This document shows, one piece after another, positions 34,694 to 42,275 of a stretch of DNA of 64,000 nt. The DNA comes from Bryobacteraceae bacterium (lineage in GTDB: Bacteria; Acidobacteriota; Terriglobia; Bryobacterales; Bryobacteraceae), in assembly GCA_029975915.1 (NCBI GenBank), contig JARKOC010000466.1:1-64000 (forward strand), written 5' to 3'. Every line of letters starts with the position of its first letter. Positions within the stretch are counted from its first letter, which is position 1. The position numbers and the translations under genes were made by a program. The notes under the pieces were generated by a model, which searched no databases, was not told the DNA's origin, and was given only the letters and a program-made list of their open reading frames with translations.

Positions 34694-35890
34694 CTACTCG
34701 AACCGCAGCGGCGGCGGCGTGGGGCGGCCGAAATGATCGGTATTGAAGACCTCGACACGAACGCCGAGTTCGCGTTCGCCGCCCGGTTCGTCGATCGCCC
34801 CGCTCAACGCAAAGGCAACCGCGTAGCTGCGGTTTGGCTCGATGACGCAAGATAGTTCGGCCTTGTGCATGCCCGCCTTGGCGATGATGTAACTATTCAG
34901 TTCCGCACCTTCAAGACGGGTTTGAAGCGTGACCGGACCCTGTGCCAGAAGGTAAGGGTGGGCGAAAAATTCGAAGACAAGCCGCGATGCCTGATGGGCG
35001 GCGTGCAACCTGACGGCGAACTCCCGGCGAGTCCAGCGGAGGGCGCCGTCCTCGATGGGGTACCAGCCGTCGAGGCACTGGAATGCCGCGAACTGCGCCG
35101 TGAATGCCGATCGGGCCAGGATGTAGATACGCTCGTCGCGAGTGCTGGGCGACAGGGCGAATGGCGCCGAGCGAGTCCGCTCAGTGTACTCAGAGAGGAT
35201 TTCCCATCCGGCGCGGGTCAGTAACCGCCGAATGGAACGCCTGGTGAATAGCCAGTAGTTCGTTGGATCGAAGTTGATCTCGGTGCGTCCAGCGAGGTAA
35301 ACGGCAGGCAGCGGCAACAGGTCAGTCAACAACGTCGAAAGCAGCCGGGTACTCATGAAGAGATAAGGCGACCGGCGGGCAAGGTTCTCGAGGACGCAAA
35401 ACGGATTTCGCAGGTGATATAGGATGCCGAGCAGCATCGCGAACGCATACTGGCCGGACGGCGGGTAGGGCCACACGTCAATGTTGATGTCATGGATGCG
35501 GACCGAGGAGTTGAAGTACGCAGCAAGCTGCCTGATCCCATTCATCCAGTTGTAATTCGTTGCGGGATGATCGATCGCCTCCACTTCATAACCCAACCGT
35601 TCGAACAGGAAGCTCAGATGGCCGTCGGCGGCGCCGATGTCGAGTACGGGAACGTCAGGCTTGGGATCGGGCAGGGTCAGTCCAGCGGCGTCCAACAGGC
35701 GTTGGAGCCGCGGCACGTTAGCGAGGACATCGTACGGATACCATCCCTCTGACGGCGGTTCGTTCGTCTCCCGGATGCGGCTGAGATCGGCTTCCAAGCG
35801 CGCGCATTCCGCCAGCAAGGGGCTGACTGCTTTGGGTTCGACTGGCAATAGCTGAATATAACAAAGCGGGGCGCCGGACCGGCGCGTCAT
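34694..35890 (-). CDS. class I SAM-dependent methyltransferase
   Basis: With a start at 35890 the protein has 398 residues, although no ribosome site is visible and a later non-ATG start is possible. Motif I is VPVLDIGAADGHLSF, with YEVEAIDHP as the acidic end of strand 2 and YAFAMLLGILYHLRNPF as post-motif II. This layout resembles tRNA-mo5U/CmoB-like or capsule methyltransferases. The last 130 residues form an extra beta-rich domain (RLVFEFFAHPYLLAQGPVTLQT) perhaps for substrate binding. It runs convergent to the DUF418 gene, and a zinc-finger gene lies 50 nt upstream. The substrate is unknown. Confidence 0.75.
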   Translation of the reverse strand: MTRRSGAPLCYIQLLPVEPKAVSPLLAECARLEADLSRIRETNEPPSEGWYPYDVLANVPRLQRLLDAAGLTLPDPKPDVPVLDIGAADGHLSFLFERLGYEVEAIDHPATNYNWMNGIRQLAAYFNSSVRIHDINIDVWPYPPSGQYAFAMLLGILYHLRNPFCVLENLARRSPYLFMSTRLLSTLLTDLLPLPAVYLAGRTEINFDPTNYWLFTRRSIRRLLTRAGWEILSEYTERTRSAPFALSPSTRDERIYILARSAFTAQFAAFQCLDGWYPIEDGALRWTRREFAVRLHAAHQASRLVFEFFAHPYLLAQGPVTLQTRLEGAELNSYIIAKAGMHKAELSCVIEPNRSYAVAFALSGAIDEPGGERELGVRVEVFNTDHFGRPTPPPLRFE

Positions 35891-35940
35891 CGAATTAAAA
35901 CCGGTCCGGCTGCCCCCACGGGAGGAAGAAGGAACAAGCT

Positions 35941-36297
35941 TCAGGCTGCAAACCGATCGAGGCGCTCCTGGCAGCGGCGGCAGCGCAAGGCGTATGGCAC
36001 GGCCTGGAGGCGCGCCTGCCCGATCGGCTCGTCGCATTCTTCGCAGATCCCGTAATCGCCGGTCTCGATGCGCTTCAGCGCCGCGACCACTTCGCGATAC
36101 CTCTTGACGGCGAGATGCTGATACGTGAGCGAAGCATCGCGTTCGATCGCGGCCAGAAAACGATCCATAGGATCGGCGAGGTTTTCAACAGGAATCGGTG
36201 CGCGCAGGCGCAAATCCCGCTCGAGTGCCTCTCGCAGGTTTGTGAGAGCGCGCTTTGCAAGTACGTTTTGTTTCATTGCGTTGGCTCCCAACCCCAT
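35941..36297 (-). CDS. DksA/TraR-type zinc-finger protein
   Basis: This 118-residue protein has the DksA/TraR C4 finger GDYGICEECDEPIGQARLQ...RCRRCQERLD at residues about 83-115. It is preceded by a helical region and KRYREVVAALKRIETG. An alternative start is M8 at 36276. DksA family proteins bind RNA polymerase through the secondary channel and tune transcription, often with ppGpp. The N-terminal coiled-coil here is shorter than in E. coli DksA, and the tip Asp residues cannot be assigned, so the regulatory activity is uncertain. Confidence 0.88.
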   Translation of the reverse strand: MGLGANAMKQNVLAKRALTNLREALERDLRLRAPIPVENLADPMDRFLAAIERDASLTYQHLAVKRYREVVAALKRIETGDYGICEECDEPIGQARLQAVPYALRCRRCQERLDRFAA

Positions 36298-36298
36298 G

Positions 36299-37093
36299 TT
36301 AGGGTGAATGGACGTTTCCGGTCGATCCTGAAAACAGGTGACTTCCGGGCCGGAAACACACCACGCCCGAGGGGGGCTGTATCAAATGAAGGAACAGAAT
36401 TACTCCAACCACACCAGGCTTGTGGCCGGATTCCACTTTGTGCTGCTGCCAATCCTGCTGTTGACCCTCATTGGGTCCTGCGTGAACCTTCACAAGTCCT
36501 GGGGCGACCATGCGCGCTTCTACAGCGCGGCGCTGATCCTGGTCCTCACCTTCTGCGTCATCCTGACCGCGCTGCTTGCCCGCATGTTCGCACTGAAAGC
36601 CCAAGACCGGGCGATCAGGGCTGAAGAGAACTTCCGCCACTACCTGCTGACCGGCAAGACGCTGGATCCGCGCCTCTCGGTGCGCCAAATCATCGGTCTG
36701 CGTTTTGCGTCCGATGAAGAATTCCCGGCATTGGCGGCCAAAGCGGCCGAAGAAGGGACAAGCGAGGACGACATCAAGAAATCGGTGAAGAACTGGAAGG
36801 CGGATCACTATCGCGTTTAGGGTTCTGGTTCCCCGAGTGGCTTGTTCAAGTAGCCCCCGGTAATTCGGCGAACCGCAGTGGCGGGGGTGCATCGGGCTTG
36901 TCCCGGTGATCTGGTAATCGATTAGCAGTTCCTCGCCGGCTTCGATGGTCCGGAGACTCACCATCCAGATGCGGCCCGAGTGAAGGCGCGCGATGAGATT
37001 GGGCGAGCAGGAGTGGTTGACGAATTCGGCGCCGCTGCCGCCGATGGCGCCGTCGATCAGGGTGCGCTTGCCAGCGACGAAGATGTAGATCAT
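36299..37093 (-). pseudogene. C-terminal half of a split SET-domain gene
   Basis: From ATG at 37093 the frame reads MIYIFVAGKRTLIDGAIGG, then SGAEFVNHSCSPNLIARL, GRIWMVSLRTIEAGEELLIDYQ and HPRHCGSPNYRGLLEQ. These are the SET methyltransferase signature, with the NHSCxPN substrate/SAM motif and GEELxxDY. A normal SET protein would end close to 36840. Here the frame runs on to 36299 antisense to DUF6526, in sequence that does not look coding, so the native stop seems lost. The first third of the domain lies in another frame just upstream. Confidence 0.65.
36386..36820 (+). CDS. DUF6526 family membrane protein
   Basis: The ATG at 36386 (MKEQNYSNHTRLVAGFHFVLLP) follows a purine-rich GAGGGGGG and gives 144 residues. 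It matches the conserved start of DUF6526 proteins (QNYxNHxRxxxxxHFxLLPxLL). Two membrane helices are clear: FHFVLLPILLLTLIG and FYSAALILVLTFCVIL. A cytosolic tail follows with LLTGKTLDPRLSVRQIIGLRFASDEE and DIKKSVKNWKADHYRV. The function of the family is unknown. It overlaps the antisense extension of the neighbouring SET frame. Confidence 0.85.
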   Translation: MKEQNYSNHTRLVAGFHFVLLPILLLTLIGSCVNLHKSWGDHARFYSAALILVLTFCVILTALLARMFALKAQDRAIRAEENFRHYLLTGKTLDPRLSVRQIIGLRFASDEEFPALAAKAAEEGTSEDDIKKSVKNWKADHYRV

Positions 37094-37257
37094 CGGGCGC
37101 CTGCTGCGCGCCGGAGCTCGGCAAGGCCGATACGCTGGCCCGTGTATTCGATCAGCCGCATGCGTGCAGGGATCTTTCCGGCTGCGAAGATGCCCCAGCA
37201 GTGAATAGGCGGAGCGCCTGAAAAGAGAAGGGCCGCGCTTCCTTGAAATGGAGGCAC
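37090..37257 (-). pseudogene. N-terminal part of the split SET-domain gene
   Basis: A frame from GTG at 37257 reads ...GAPPIHCWGIFAAGKIPARMRLIEYTGQRIGLAELRRAAGAR and then stops at 37090. The piece from PPIH to GQRI matches the SET entry pattern S-x-IHGxGVFA...IxEYxGExI. The TGA overlaps the next ATG (ATGA), so the domain is divided between two frames. A frameshift mutation, a sequencing error or two coupled half-proteins could all explain it. Confidence 0.6.
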
Positions 37258-37292
37258 GGCCGGAATCTGTGCAATAGAGCGGTCAGAACCGC

Positions 37293-38624
37293 TTATTTCT
37301 TTTTCGTCGCCGCTTTCTTCGCCGGGGCTCGTTTGGCCGGCGGAACCGGCTTAGGCCAGCCGACCACGTCCTTGGGATCAACCTCGAAGACCACCATGAA
37401 GGGCTCGGCGGTGAACTCGACCGGAACGCCGGAAAATTCCAGAACTGTTCCCGGGTCGATCTTGGGCTGAGGCGTTTCAAAGCGCAACGTCGCTTCGCTC
37501 ATCTCGGCTTGCGAGATGCCGACCACCACTTCCTTTACGGTCGTCGCCCTTGGACCCGAAGGAGTGGACGAAACCACCGTGCCCTTTAGTTTCTCGATCT
37601 TCTGGCCGCCGACCTCAATGCCGCCAGGGATATTGGCTTCCTTTACCGAGGAGGCGAAGTAGGATGCTCCGTCAGGCCCGGTGAGCCCACGCTTCATCTT
37701 CACCCAAACCGCCAACTGCGGGTTGGTCGTCTCGAGTTCCTTCTCCTGGGCCTGGAGAATCTCGTCCTGCGAGAGAATCTTGAAATCGGGCGGCGGAACG
37801 GCATTGGCTTTGGCCAGGGCTACGACCTCATCCATCTTGTCCTTTCCGCCGTGGAAGTTGATGTAGTTCTTTTCGAACGATGCCATGTACTTGGTCCGGA
37901 CATCCGGAGGGAAGGCGCCGGCGCCGTCATAGGCCGCCGCGCGGGCATAGTAGAACAGCGCGTCGCTCTGCTTTTCGATCTTCTTCTGTCGAATGATGAC
38001 GGTGGCCGCCCAGATCGCCGCCTGAGAATCGGCCGGATTGCGTTTCAGGGCTTCCTCAATGTACTTTTCTGCGTCTTCATTCTTTCCGGCGCTCATCGAC
38101 ACCCAGCCCAGGGTACGGTAGCCCAGCGACTCCATCGTGGCGCGTTCCTTCTTCCAAGCGTCCTCACTCACCTCCGCTTTCCTCTTTGACGGGTTAAACG
38201 TCTCGTCCATGATGCCGAGGAACGCTTTGGCGTACTTCTCACCGTCGGACAGCGCCGCCGGGGAAGTGTCGTTCAGGCTCACGGTGAGCAGGTTGATCCA
38301 GTAGAGAGCGAAGAACGACTTTGGATGGTCGGTTGCCATCTTCTTGGCCGCCTCCATCATTTCCTTGCCTTTGCCAAGAGCCTGGTAAGTCTGGACGATC
38401 AACTGGTGCCGGGCTTCCTTGTAGTCAGTCTGGGGGTACTTTTGCTCCCAGCTCTGCAACAGTCCGAGCTTGGTGTTGTTGTCCTGCGCTTTCAGGATCG
38501 AGTCGTAGAGATCGTATTCGGCCCGGTCTTTCCATTGCGGCTGCGAGGCCTGACCCCATAATCCGAGGCTGCAGACCGCACCGATCACCAGAACCGCGGT
38601 CAAACGCTTAGTTAAAAACAGCAC
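37293..38624 (-). CDS. exported TPR protein with Lys-rich tail
   Basis: The GTG at 38624 lies six bases after AGGAGG and gives 443 residues. The signal peptide is RLTAVLVIGAVCSLGLWGQ. Residues about 25-230 are helical and TPR-like (KYIEEALKRNPADSQAAIWAA). A beta-rich part at about 300-420 includes WVKMKRGLTGPDGASYFASSV and PGTVLEFSGVPVEFTAEPFMVVFEVD, and the tail is AKRAPAKKAATKKK. Similar TPR proteins are frequent in Acidobacteriota and are not characterised. It probably acts in the periplasm. Histone-like tails of this kind can bind nucleic acid or anionic polymers, but that is speculation. Confidence 0.82.
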   Translation of the reverse strand: MLFLTKRLTAVLVIGAVCSLGLWGQASQPQWKDRAEYDLYDSILKAQDNNTKLGLLQSWEQKYPQTDYKEARHQLIVQTYQALGKGKEMMEAAKKMATDHPKSFFALYWINLLTVSLNDTSPAALSDGEKYAKAFLGIMDETFNPSKRKAEVSEDAWKKERATMESLGYRTLGWVSMSAGKNEDAEKYIEEALKRNPADSQAAIWAATVIIRQKKIEKQSDALFYYARAAAYDGAGAFPPDVRTKYMASFEKNYINFHGGKDKMDEVVALAKANAVPPPDFKILSQDEILQAQEKELETTNPQLAVWVKMKRGLTGPDGASYFASSVKEANIPGGIEVGGQKIEKLKGTVVSSTPSGPRATTVKEVVVGISQAEMSEATLRFETPQPKIDPGTVLEFSGVPVEFTAEPFMVVFEVDPKDVVGWPKPVPPAKRAPAKKAATKKK

Positions 38625-38929
38625 ACCATGCCTCCTAATTTCGGTTCTCTCGAGCTTCGACGTCTTCAGGCCCGGTTTCACGCCGCCGCGACCATGCGTC
38701 AAACCCAATACGCACTTCGGGAGTATACCGGAAGTTGCCGCGACGTGGCAACCGCTTCCGGTGCCCGGCCCATACTGATAACGAGGCTCTCAGGAATTTT
38801 CCGCGGCCCTTCGAGCCTCTCCGTATCCGTTCCAGTTAGATGCCGTCACGGCCAATCCTGTTCCCAACTATCTTGAATCGACGCGGCGCTGCATTGACGC
38901 CCTGCCGCCATGATAAACTGCTTTGATCC
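38625..38929. other. 305-nt divergent intergenic region with hairpin
   Basis: This gap separates the TPR gene from the SSS transporter. It contains a strong imperfect hairpin at 38727-38760: CCGGAAG-TTGCC pairs with GGCAA-(CCG)-CTTCCGG around a 7-nt loop. It lies about 100 nt upstream of the TPR start and no T-run follows. I see no gene or clear promoter in the rest. Confidence 0.45.
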
Positions 38930-40396
38930 ATGCGTTACTTGGATCTCGGGGTCATCTGCGCTTACTTGGTGGGTATCACCTGGTTCGGCGCGCACTTCAG
39001 ACACTCCCAGAAGAGCTTAAAGGACTACTTTCTTGGCGGCCGGTCGACGCCGTGGTGGGCGATCGCATTCTCGATCGTTTCGGCAGAGACTTCAACGCTC
39101 ACGGTCATCGGCACGCCGGCGTTGGCCTTCTACGGCGACTTCGGGTTTCTCCAGGTCGTCATGGGTTATCTGCTGGCGCGCATCGTCATCTCTCTGCTCT
39201 TCCTGCCGCACTACTTCAAAGGCGAGCTGTATACCGCGTACGAACTCATGCAGCGGCGTTTTGGCCTCCGTTTGCGCCGCCTCACAGCCGGCACATTCCT
39301 GCTGTTGAGGGCGCTGGCAGAGGGCGTCCGCGTCTTCGCTATCTCGATCGTTGTGGCGATCGTGCTAGGCATGGGCGAGGTTCCAAGCATTATCGTCATC
39401 GTCTGCCTGACGCTCTTCTACACGTTTGAAGGCGGCATGACAGCGGTGATTTGGACCGACGTGGTGCAAATGATTCTCTATGTCGCCGGCGCCGTGGTCA
39501 GCCTGTTTGTCATCCTCGACCACATCCCTGGCGGATTGGCGTATGTGCTGAACGCCGCTGCCGAAGCTGGCAAACTCCAGGTCTTCGATTTCGGTTTCTC
39601 CCTGACTTCCGAGTTCTTCGGGAAGACCTATACGTTCTGGGCAGGCGTCCTGGGCGGCTGCTTTTTGACGACGGCCAGCCACGGCACCGAACAGTTGATG
39701 GTCCAGCGCCTCTTGGCTGCGCGGTCGCAAGGCGAGGCCCGGCTGGCCCTGTTCGCATCCTGGGTGGTGATCTTCTTTCAGTTCTCCCTGTTTCTGCTGA
39801 TAGGCACGGTGCTTTGGGTCTTCTACCGCGATTCCGGCCTGACGCCGCCTTCTCCGCCGGACCGGATCTACCCGCAGTACATCTGGCAGAACCTGCCCGT
39901 GGGCGTGGCCGGACTGGTGATTGCCGCCATCCTTGCCGCTGCGATGTCGAACCTTTCAGCCGCGCTGAATTCGCTGTCCTCGACCACGATCATGGACTTC
40001 TACAAGCTCCGCCGGCCGGGTCATGAAGAAAAGCATTACCTGCGCCTGGCCAGAATAGCGACTCTGTGCTGGGGCGCCGTGCTGCTGGCAATCGGGATCC
40101 TGGCCCGGAATGTGAAGTCGGTCCTTGAGGCTGGACTGGGGATCGCGTCCATTCTTTACGGAGCACTCTTGGGCGTATTCCTGCTCGGCTTGCTGAACAA
40201 GCGAGCTTCCGAGCGTTCGGCGATGATCGGCATGTCGGCAGGGATGGCGGTGAATCTGCTTATCGCGGCAAATACCTACGTCAAGTGGTTCCCGCCCATC
40301 GCCTGGACCTGGTATGTATTGATCGGGTCCACTCTCACCATTGCGGTGTCGCTGGCCGCGTCGGCCATCCTCGACAGGGAGAAGCCTGTTGGCTGA
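38930..40396 (+). CDS. sodium:solute symporter (SSS family)
   Basis: This 488-residue transporter has about thirteen membrane helices. Family markers are DYFLGGRSTPWWAIAFSIVSAETSTLTVIG near residue 32, the LPHYFKGELYTAYELMQRRFG region, and the C-terminal AAAMSNLSAALNSLSSTTIMDFY, part of the Na2 sodium site. SSS members co-transport sugars, amino acids, sialic acid or carboxylates with sodium. The substrate cannot be read from sequence. Its stop overlaps the TTG start of an APC transporter, so the two carriers are coupled. Confidence 0.92.
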   Translation: MRYLDLGVICAYLVGITWFGAHFRHSQKSLKDYFLGGRSTPWWAIAFSIVSAETSTLTVIGTPALAFYGDFGFLQVVMGYLLARIVISLLFLPHYFKGELYTAYELMQRRFGLRLRRLTAGTFLLLRALAEGVRVFAISIVVAIVLGMGEVPSIIVIVCLTLFYTFEGGMTAVIWTDVVQMILYVAGAVVSLFVILDHIPGGLAYVLNAAAEAGKLQVFDFGFSLTSEFFGKTYTFWAGVLGGCFLTTASHGTEQLMVQRLLAARSQGEARLALFASWVVIFFQFSLFLLIGTVLWVFYRDSGLTPPSPPDRIYPQYIWQNLPVGVAGLVIAAILAAAMSNLSAALNSLSSTTIMDFYKLRRPGHEEKHYLRLARIATLCWGAVLLAIGILARNVKSVLEAGLGIASILYGALLGVFLLGLLNKRASERSAMIGMSAGMAVNLLIAANTYVKWFPPIAWTWYVLIGSTLTIAVSLAASAILDREKPVG

Positions 40397-41783
40397 GCTC
40401 CGGCGGGACCTGGGACCATGGGCGGCGGCCTGTGTGGTGGTAGGGACCGTCATCGGCTCTGGAATCTTCCTGGTGCCGAAGACGATGACCGTCGAGACCG
40501 GCAGCCCGGGCATGGTCCTGGCCGTCTGGATCTTTGGCGGTCTGCTCACCATGGCCGGCGCCCTGACCTACGCGGAAATGGCCGCGATGATGCCCGAGGC
40601 CGGCGGCGAATACGTCTATCTCAAAAGGGCGTACGGCCCATTCTGGGGCTTTCTCTATGGCTGGACCCAGATGTGGGTGGCCAAGAGCAGTTCAATCGCT
40701 ACGCTGGGCACCGGCTTCTTCCTCTATCTGGCGAATTTCAATCCGGCCCTTGAGGGAGTGCTGTTCCGCATCCCATTGCCTATCGGACCGGGCGGCGGCC
40801 AGCTGGAAATCCAGTATGGCCAAGTGCTGGCGATCGGCGTGATCCTCGGGTTGGCCGTGATCAACTACTTTGGCGTCAAGATCGGCGGCGGCGTACAGAT
40901 CGCCACCACGATTGCCAAGGTTGGCCTCATTGTGATGGTTATCTTGATCGGCCTGTTCGGCGGATCGGCCGAGCCGTCCAACTTCGTCACTTCCGTGCCT
41001 TCGCGCGGCGGTTTGGCCGGATTCATCGCCGCCTTGGTGGCGGCGCTGTGGGCCTACGACGGTTGGAACAACCTGAACATGGTCGCCGGCGAGGTGAAAA
41101 ATCCTCAACGCAACTTGCCGCGCGCTCTGATTTATGGCACGGCGCTGGTCATGGCGATCTATTTGCTGACCAACATCGCCTATTTCGCCGTGCTGCCCGC
41201 AGCCGAAGTCGCCGCCCATGACCGCGTGGCATCGGAAATGATGCGCAGAATTCTCGGCGCGCCGGGGGCGTCCGCGGTCGCCATCGCAGCCATGATCTCG
41301 ATGTTCGCGGCGCTGAACGGCTCGATTCTGTCCGGATCGCGCGTCCCTTACGCCCTGGCCCACGACGGACTCTTCTTCAAGGCTTTCAGCCGGGTGAATG
41401 AGAAACACCATACGCCGGGCTTCTCGATTCTGGCGCTTTCCACATGGTCTTGCGTCCTGATTTTGTCGGGCCGCTACGACCAGTTACTCACAATGGTGAT
41501 TTTTCCGTCCTGGATCCTTTACGGAATGGCCGCTGCCGCAGTCGTCGTTCTCCGCAAGAAGATGCCGGATGCGCCACGCCCATACCGGACGTTGGGCTAC
41601 CCCGCTGTCCCGGTGCTGTTCGTCCTGGTGGCGGTGTTGCTTTTGAGCGTCACGCTTGTGAATGCGCCACGCGAGTCCGGGCTGGGGCTGGTCATCATTG
41701 CCGCCGGGTTTCCGTTTTACCGCTATTGGAAACGCCGGGTTCAACCGGCGGAAACCGATAGGACTGGCAGGGGACAGTACTGA
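40389..41783 (+). CDS. APC-family amino acid permease
   Basis: The TTG at 40389 is preceded by AGGGAG and overlaps the SSS stop by 8 nt, giving 464 residues. The signature VVVGTVIGSGIFLVPK near residue 20 is the unwound helix 1 of APC amino acid exchangers. ALWAYDGWNNLNMVAGEVKNPQRNLPRAL is the conserved helix 6 region typical of LAT-like exchangers. About twelve helices are seen. It likely exchanges or imports neutral amino acids. The pairing with an SSS carrier suggests uptake of two related substrates. Confidence 0.92.
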   Translation: MAELRRDLGPWAAACVVVGTVIGSGIFLVPKTMTVETGSPGMVLAVWIFGGLLTMAGALTYAEMAAMMPEAGGEYVYLKRAYGPFWGFLYGWTQMWVAKSSSIATLGTGFFLYLANFNPALEGVLFRIPLPIGPGGGQLEIQYGQVLAIGVILGLAVINYFGVKIGGGVQIATTIAKVGLIVMVILIGLFGGSAEPSNFVTSVPSRGGLAGFIAALVAALWAYDGWNNLNMVAGEVKNPQRNLPRALIYGTALVMAIYLLTNIAYFAVLPAAEVAAHDRVASEMMRRILGAPGASAVAIAAMISMFAALNGSILSGSRVPYALAHDGLFFKAFSRVNEKHHTPGFSILALSTWSCVLILSGRYDQLLTMVIFPSWILYGMAAAAVVVLRKKMPDAPRPYRTLGYPAVPVLFVLVAVLLLSVTLVNAPRESGLGLVIIAAGFPFYRYWKRRVQPAETDRTGRGQY

Positions 41784-41867
41784 TTTGTTCTGATTTTGTA
41801 ACAGGACGCTTGTAAACCCTGTAAGTTTGAGGTAGAAGAATGTTGAGGCAGCTGATTGTTTCGTAGA

Positions 41868-41889
41868 TCTGTTCCGTTTTCGGAACAGA
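41868..41889. promoter_or_regulatory. perfect palindrome upstream of the AT-hook-like gene
   Basis: TCTGTTCCG and CGGAACAGA form a perfect 9-bp inverted repeat around TTTT, 48 nt before the start codon. No T-run follows, so an operator or leader hairpin is more likely than a terminator. Confidence 0.6.
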
Positions 41890-41936
41890 CAGCAGTGCCG
41901 GCAAGTTCCAAACTCAGCGCCAAAGGGAGAAACTCG

Positions 41937-42185
41937 ATGGATGTAATGAAAATCTTGAACGACCTGCGCCAGGAGCGGGAGATTATCGAAGAAGCGATTA
42001 TTACGCTCGAACGCCTTGCTCGAGGGCAGGGAAAACGCCGTGGCCGTCCCCCGGCATGGATGGCCGCCCTCAGAGACAAAGAAAAGCAGGAAGCCGCAGC
42101 CGCCGAGGCGGAGGCCGCTGAGCCCGCTCCCGCTGCACGCCGGGGCAAGCCGGCGAAGGGCAAGGCTGGAAAATCGGATGAGTAA
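41937..42185 (+). CDS. small coiled-coil protein with AT-hook-like RGRPP motif
   Basis: The ATG at 41937 follows AAGGGAG and gives 82 residues. Residues 1-29 form an amphipathic helix (MKILNDLRQEREIIEEAIITLERLA) suited to a coiled-coil dimer. GKRRGRPPAW next to it resembles an AT-hook or the H-NS-type RGR core that enters the minor groove. The tail is Ala/Glu-rich, then basic (RRGKPAKGKAGK). This suggests a small nucleoid or regulatory protein. The palindrome upstream may be an autoregulatory site. Function not established. Confidence 0.72.
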   Translation: MDVMKILNDLRQEREIIEEAIITLERLARGQGKRRGRPPAWMAALRDKEKQEAAAAEAEAAEPAPAARRGKPAKGKAGKSDE

Positions 42186-42222
42186 TAACGCCGGTCAGGC
42201 TTGATCCGGACAAGGGATAGCG

Positions 42223-42258
42223 ACGCCAGGGAGACCAGGGAGGTGGTGTCTCTGGCGT
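42223..42258. terminator. bidirectional hairpin between convergent genes
   Basis: ACGCCAG-(GG)-AGAC pairs with GTCT-CTGGCGT, giving 11 bp with a 2-nt bulge and a 12-nt loop. It lies between the AT-hook-like gene and the convergent amiE-namZ fusion. The tails are only moderately T/A-rich. Confidence 0.55.
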
Positions 42259-42275
42259 ATTCCGTTTGTATCTAC

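Noticed and set aside
36299..36840. C-terminal extension of the SET frame as a real domain
   Set aside because: It lies wholly antisense to the well-supported DUF6526 gene and its Gln/His/Arg-rich sequence looks non-coding.
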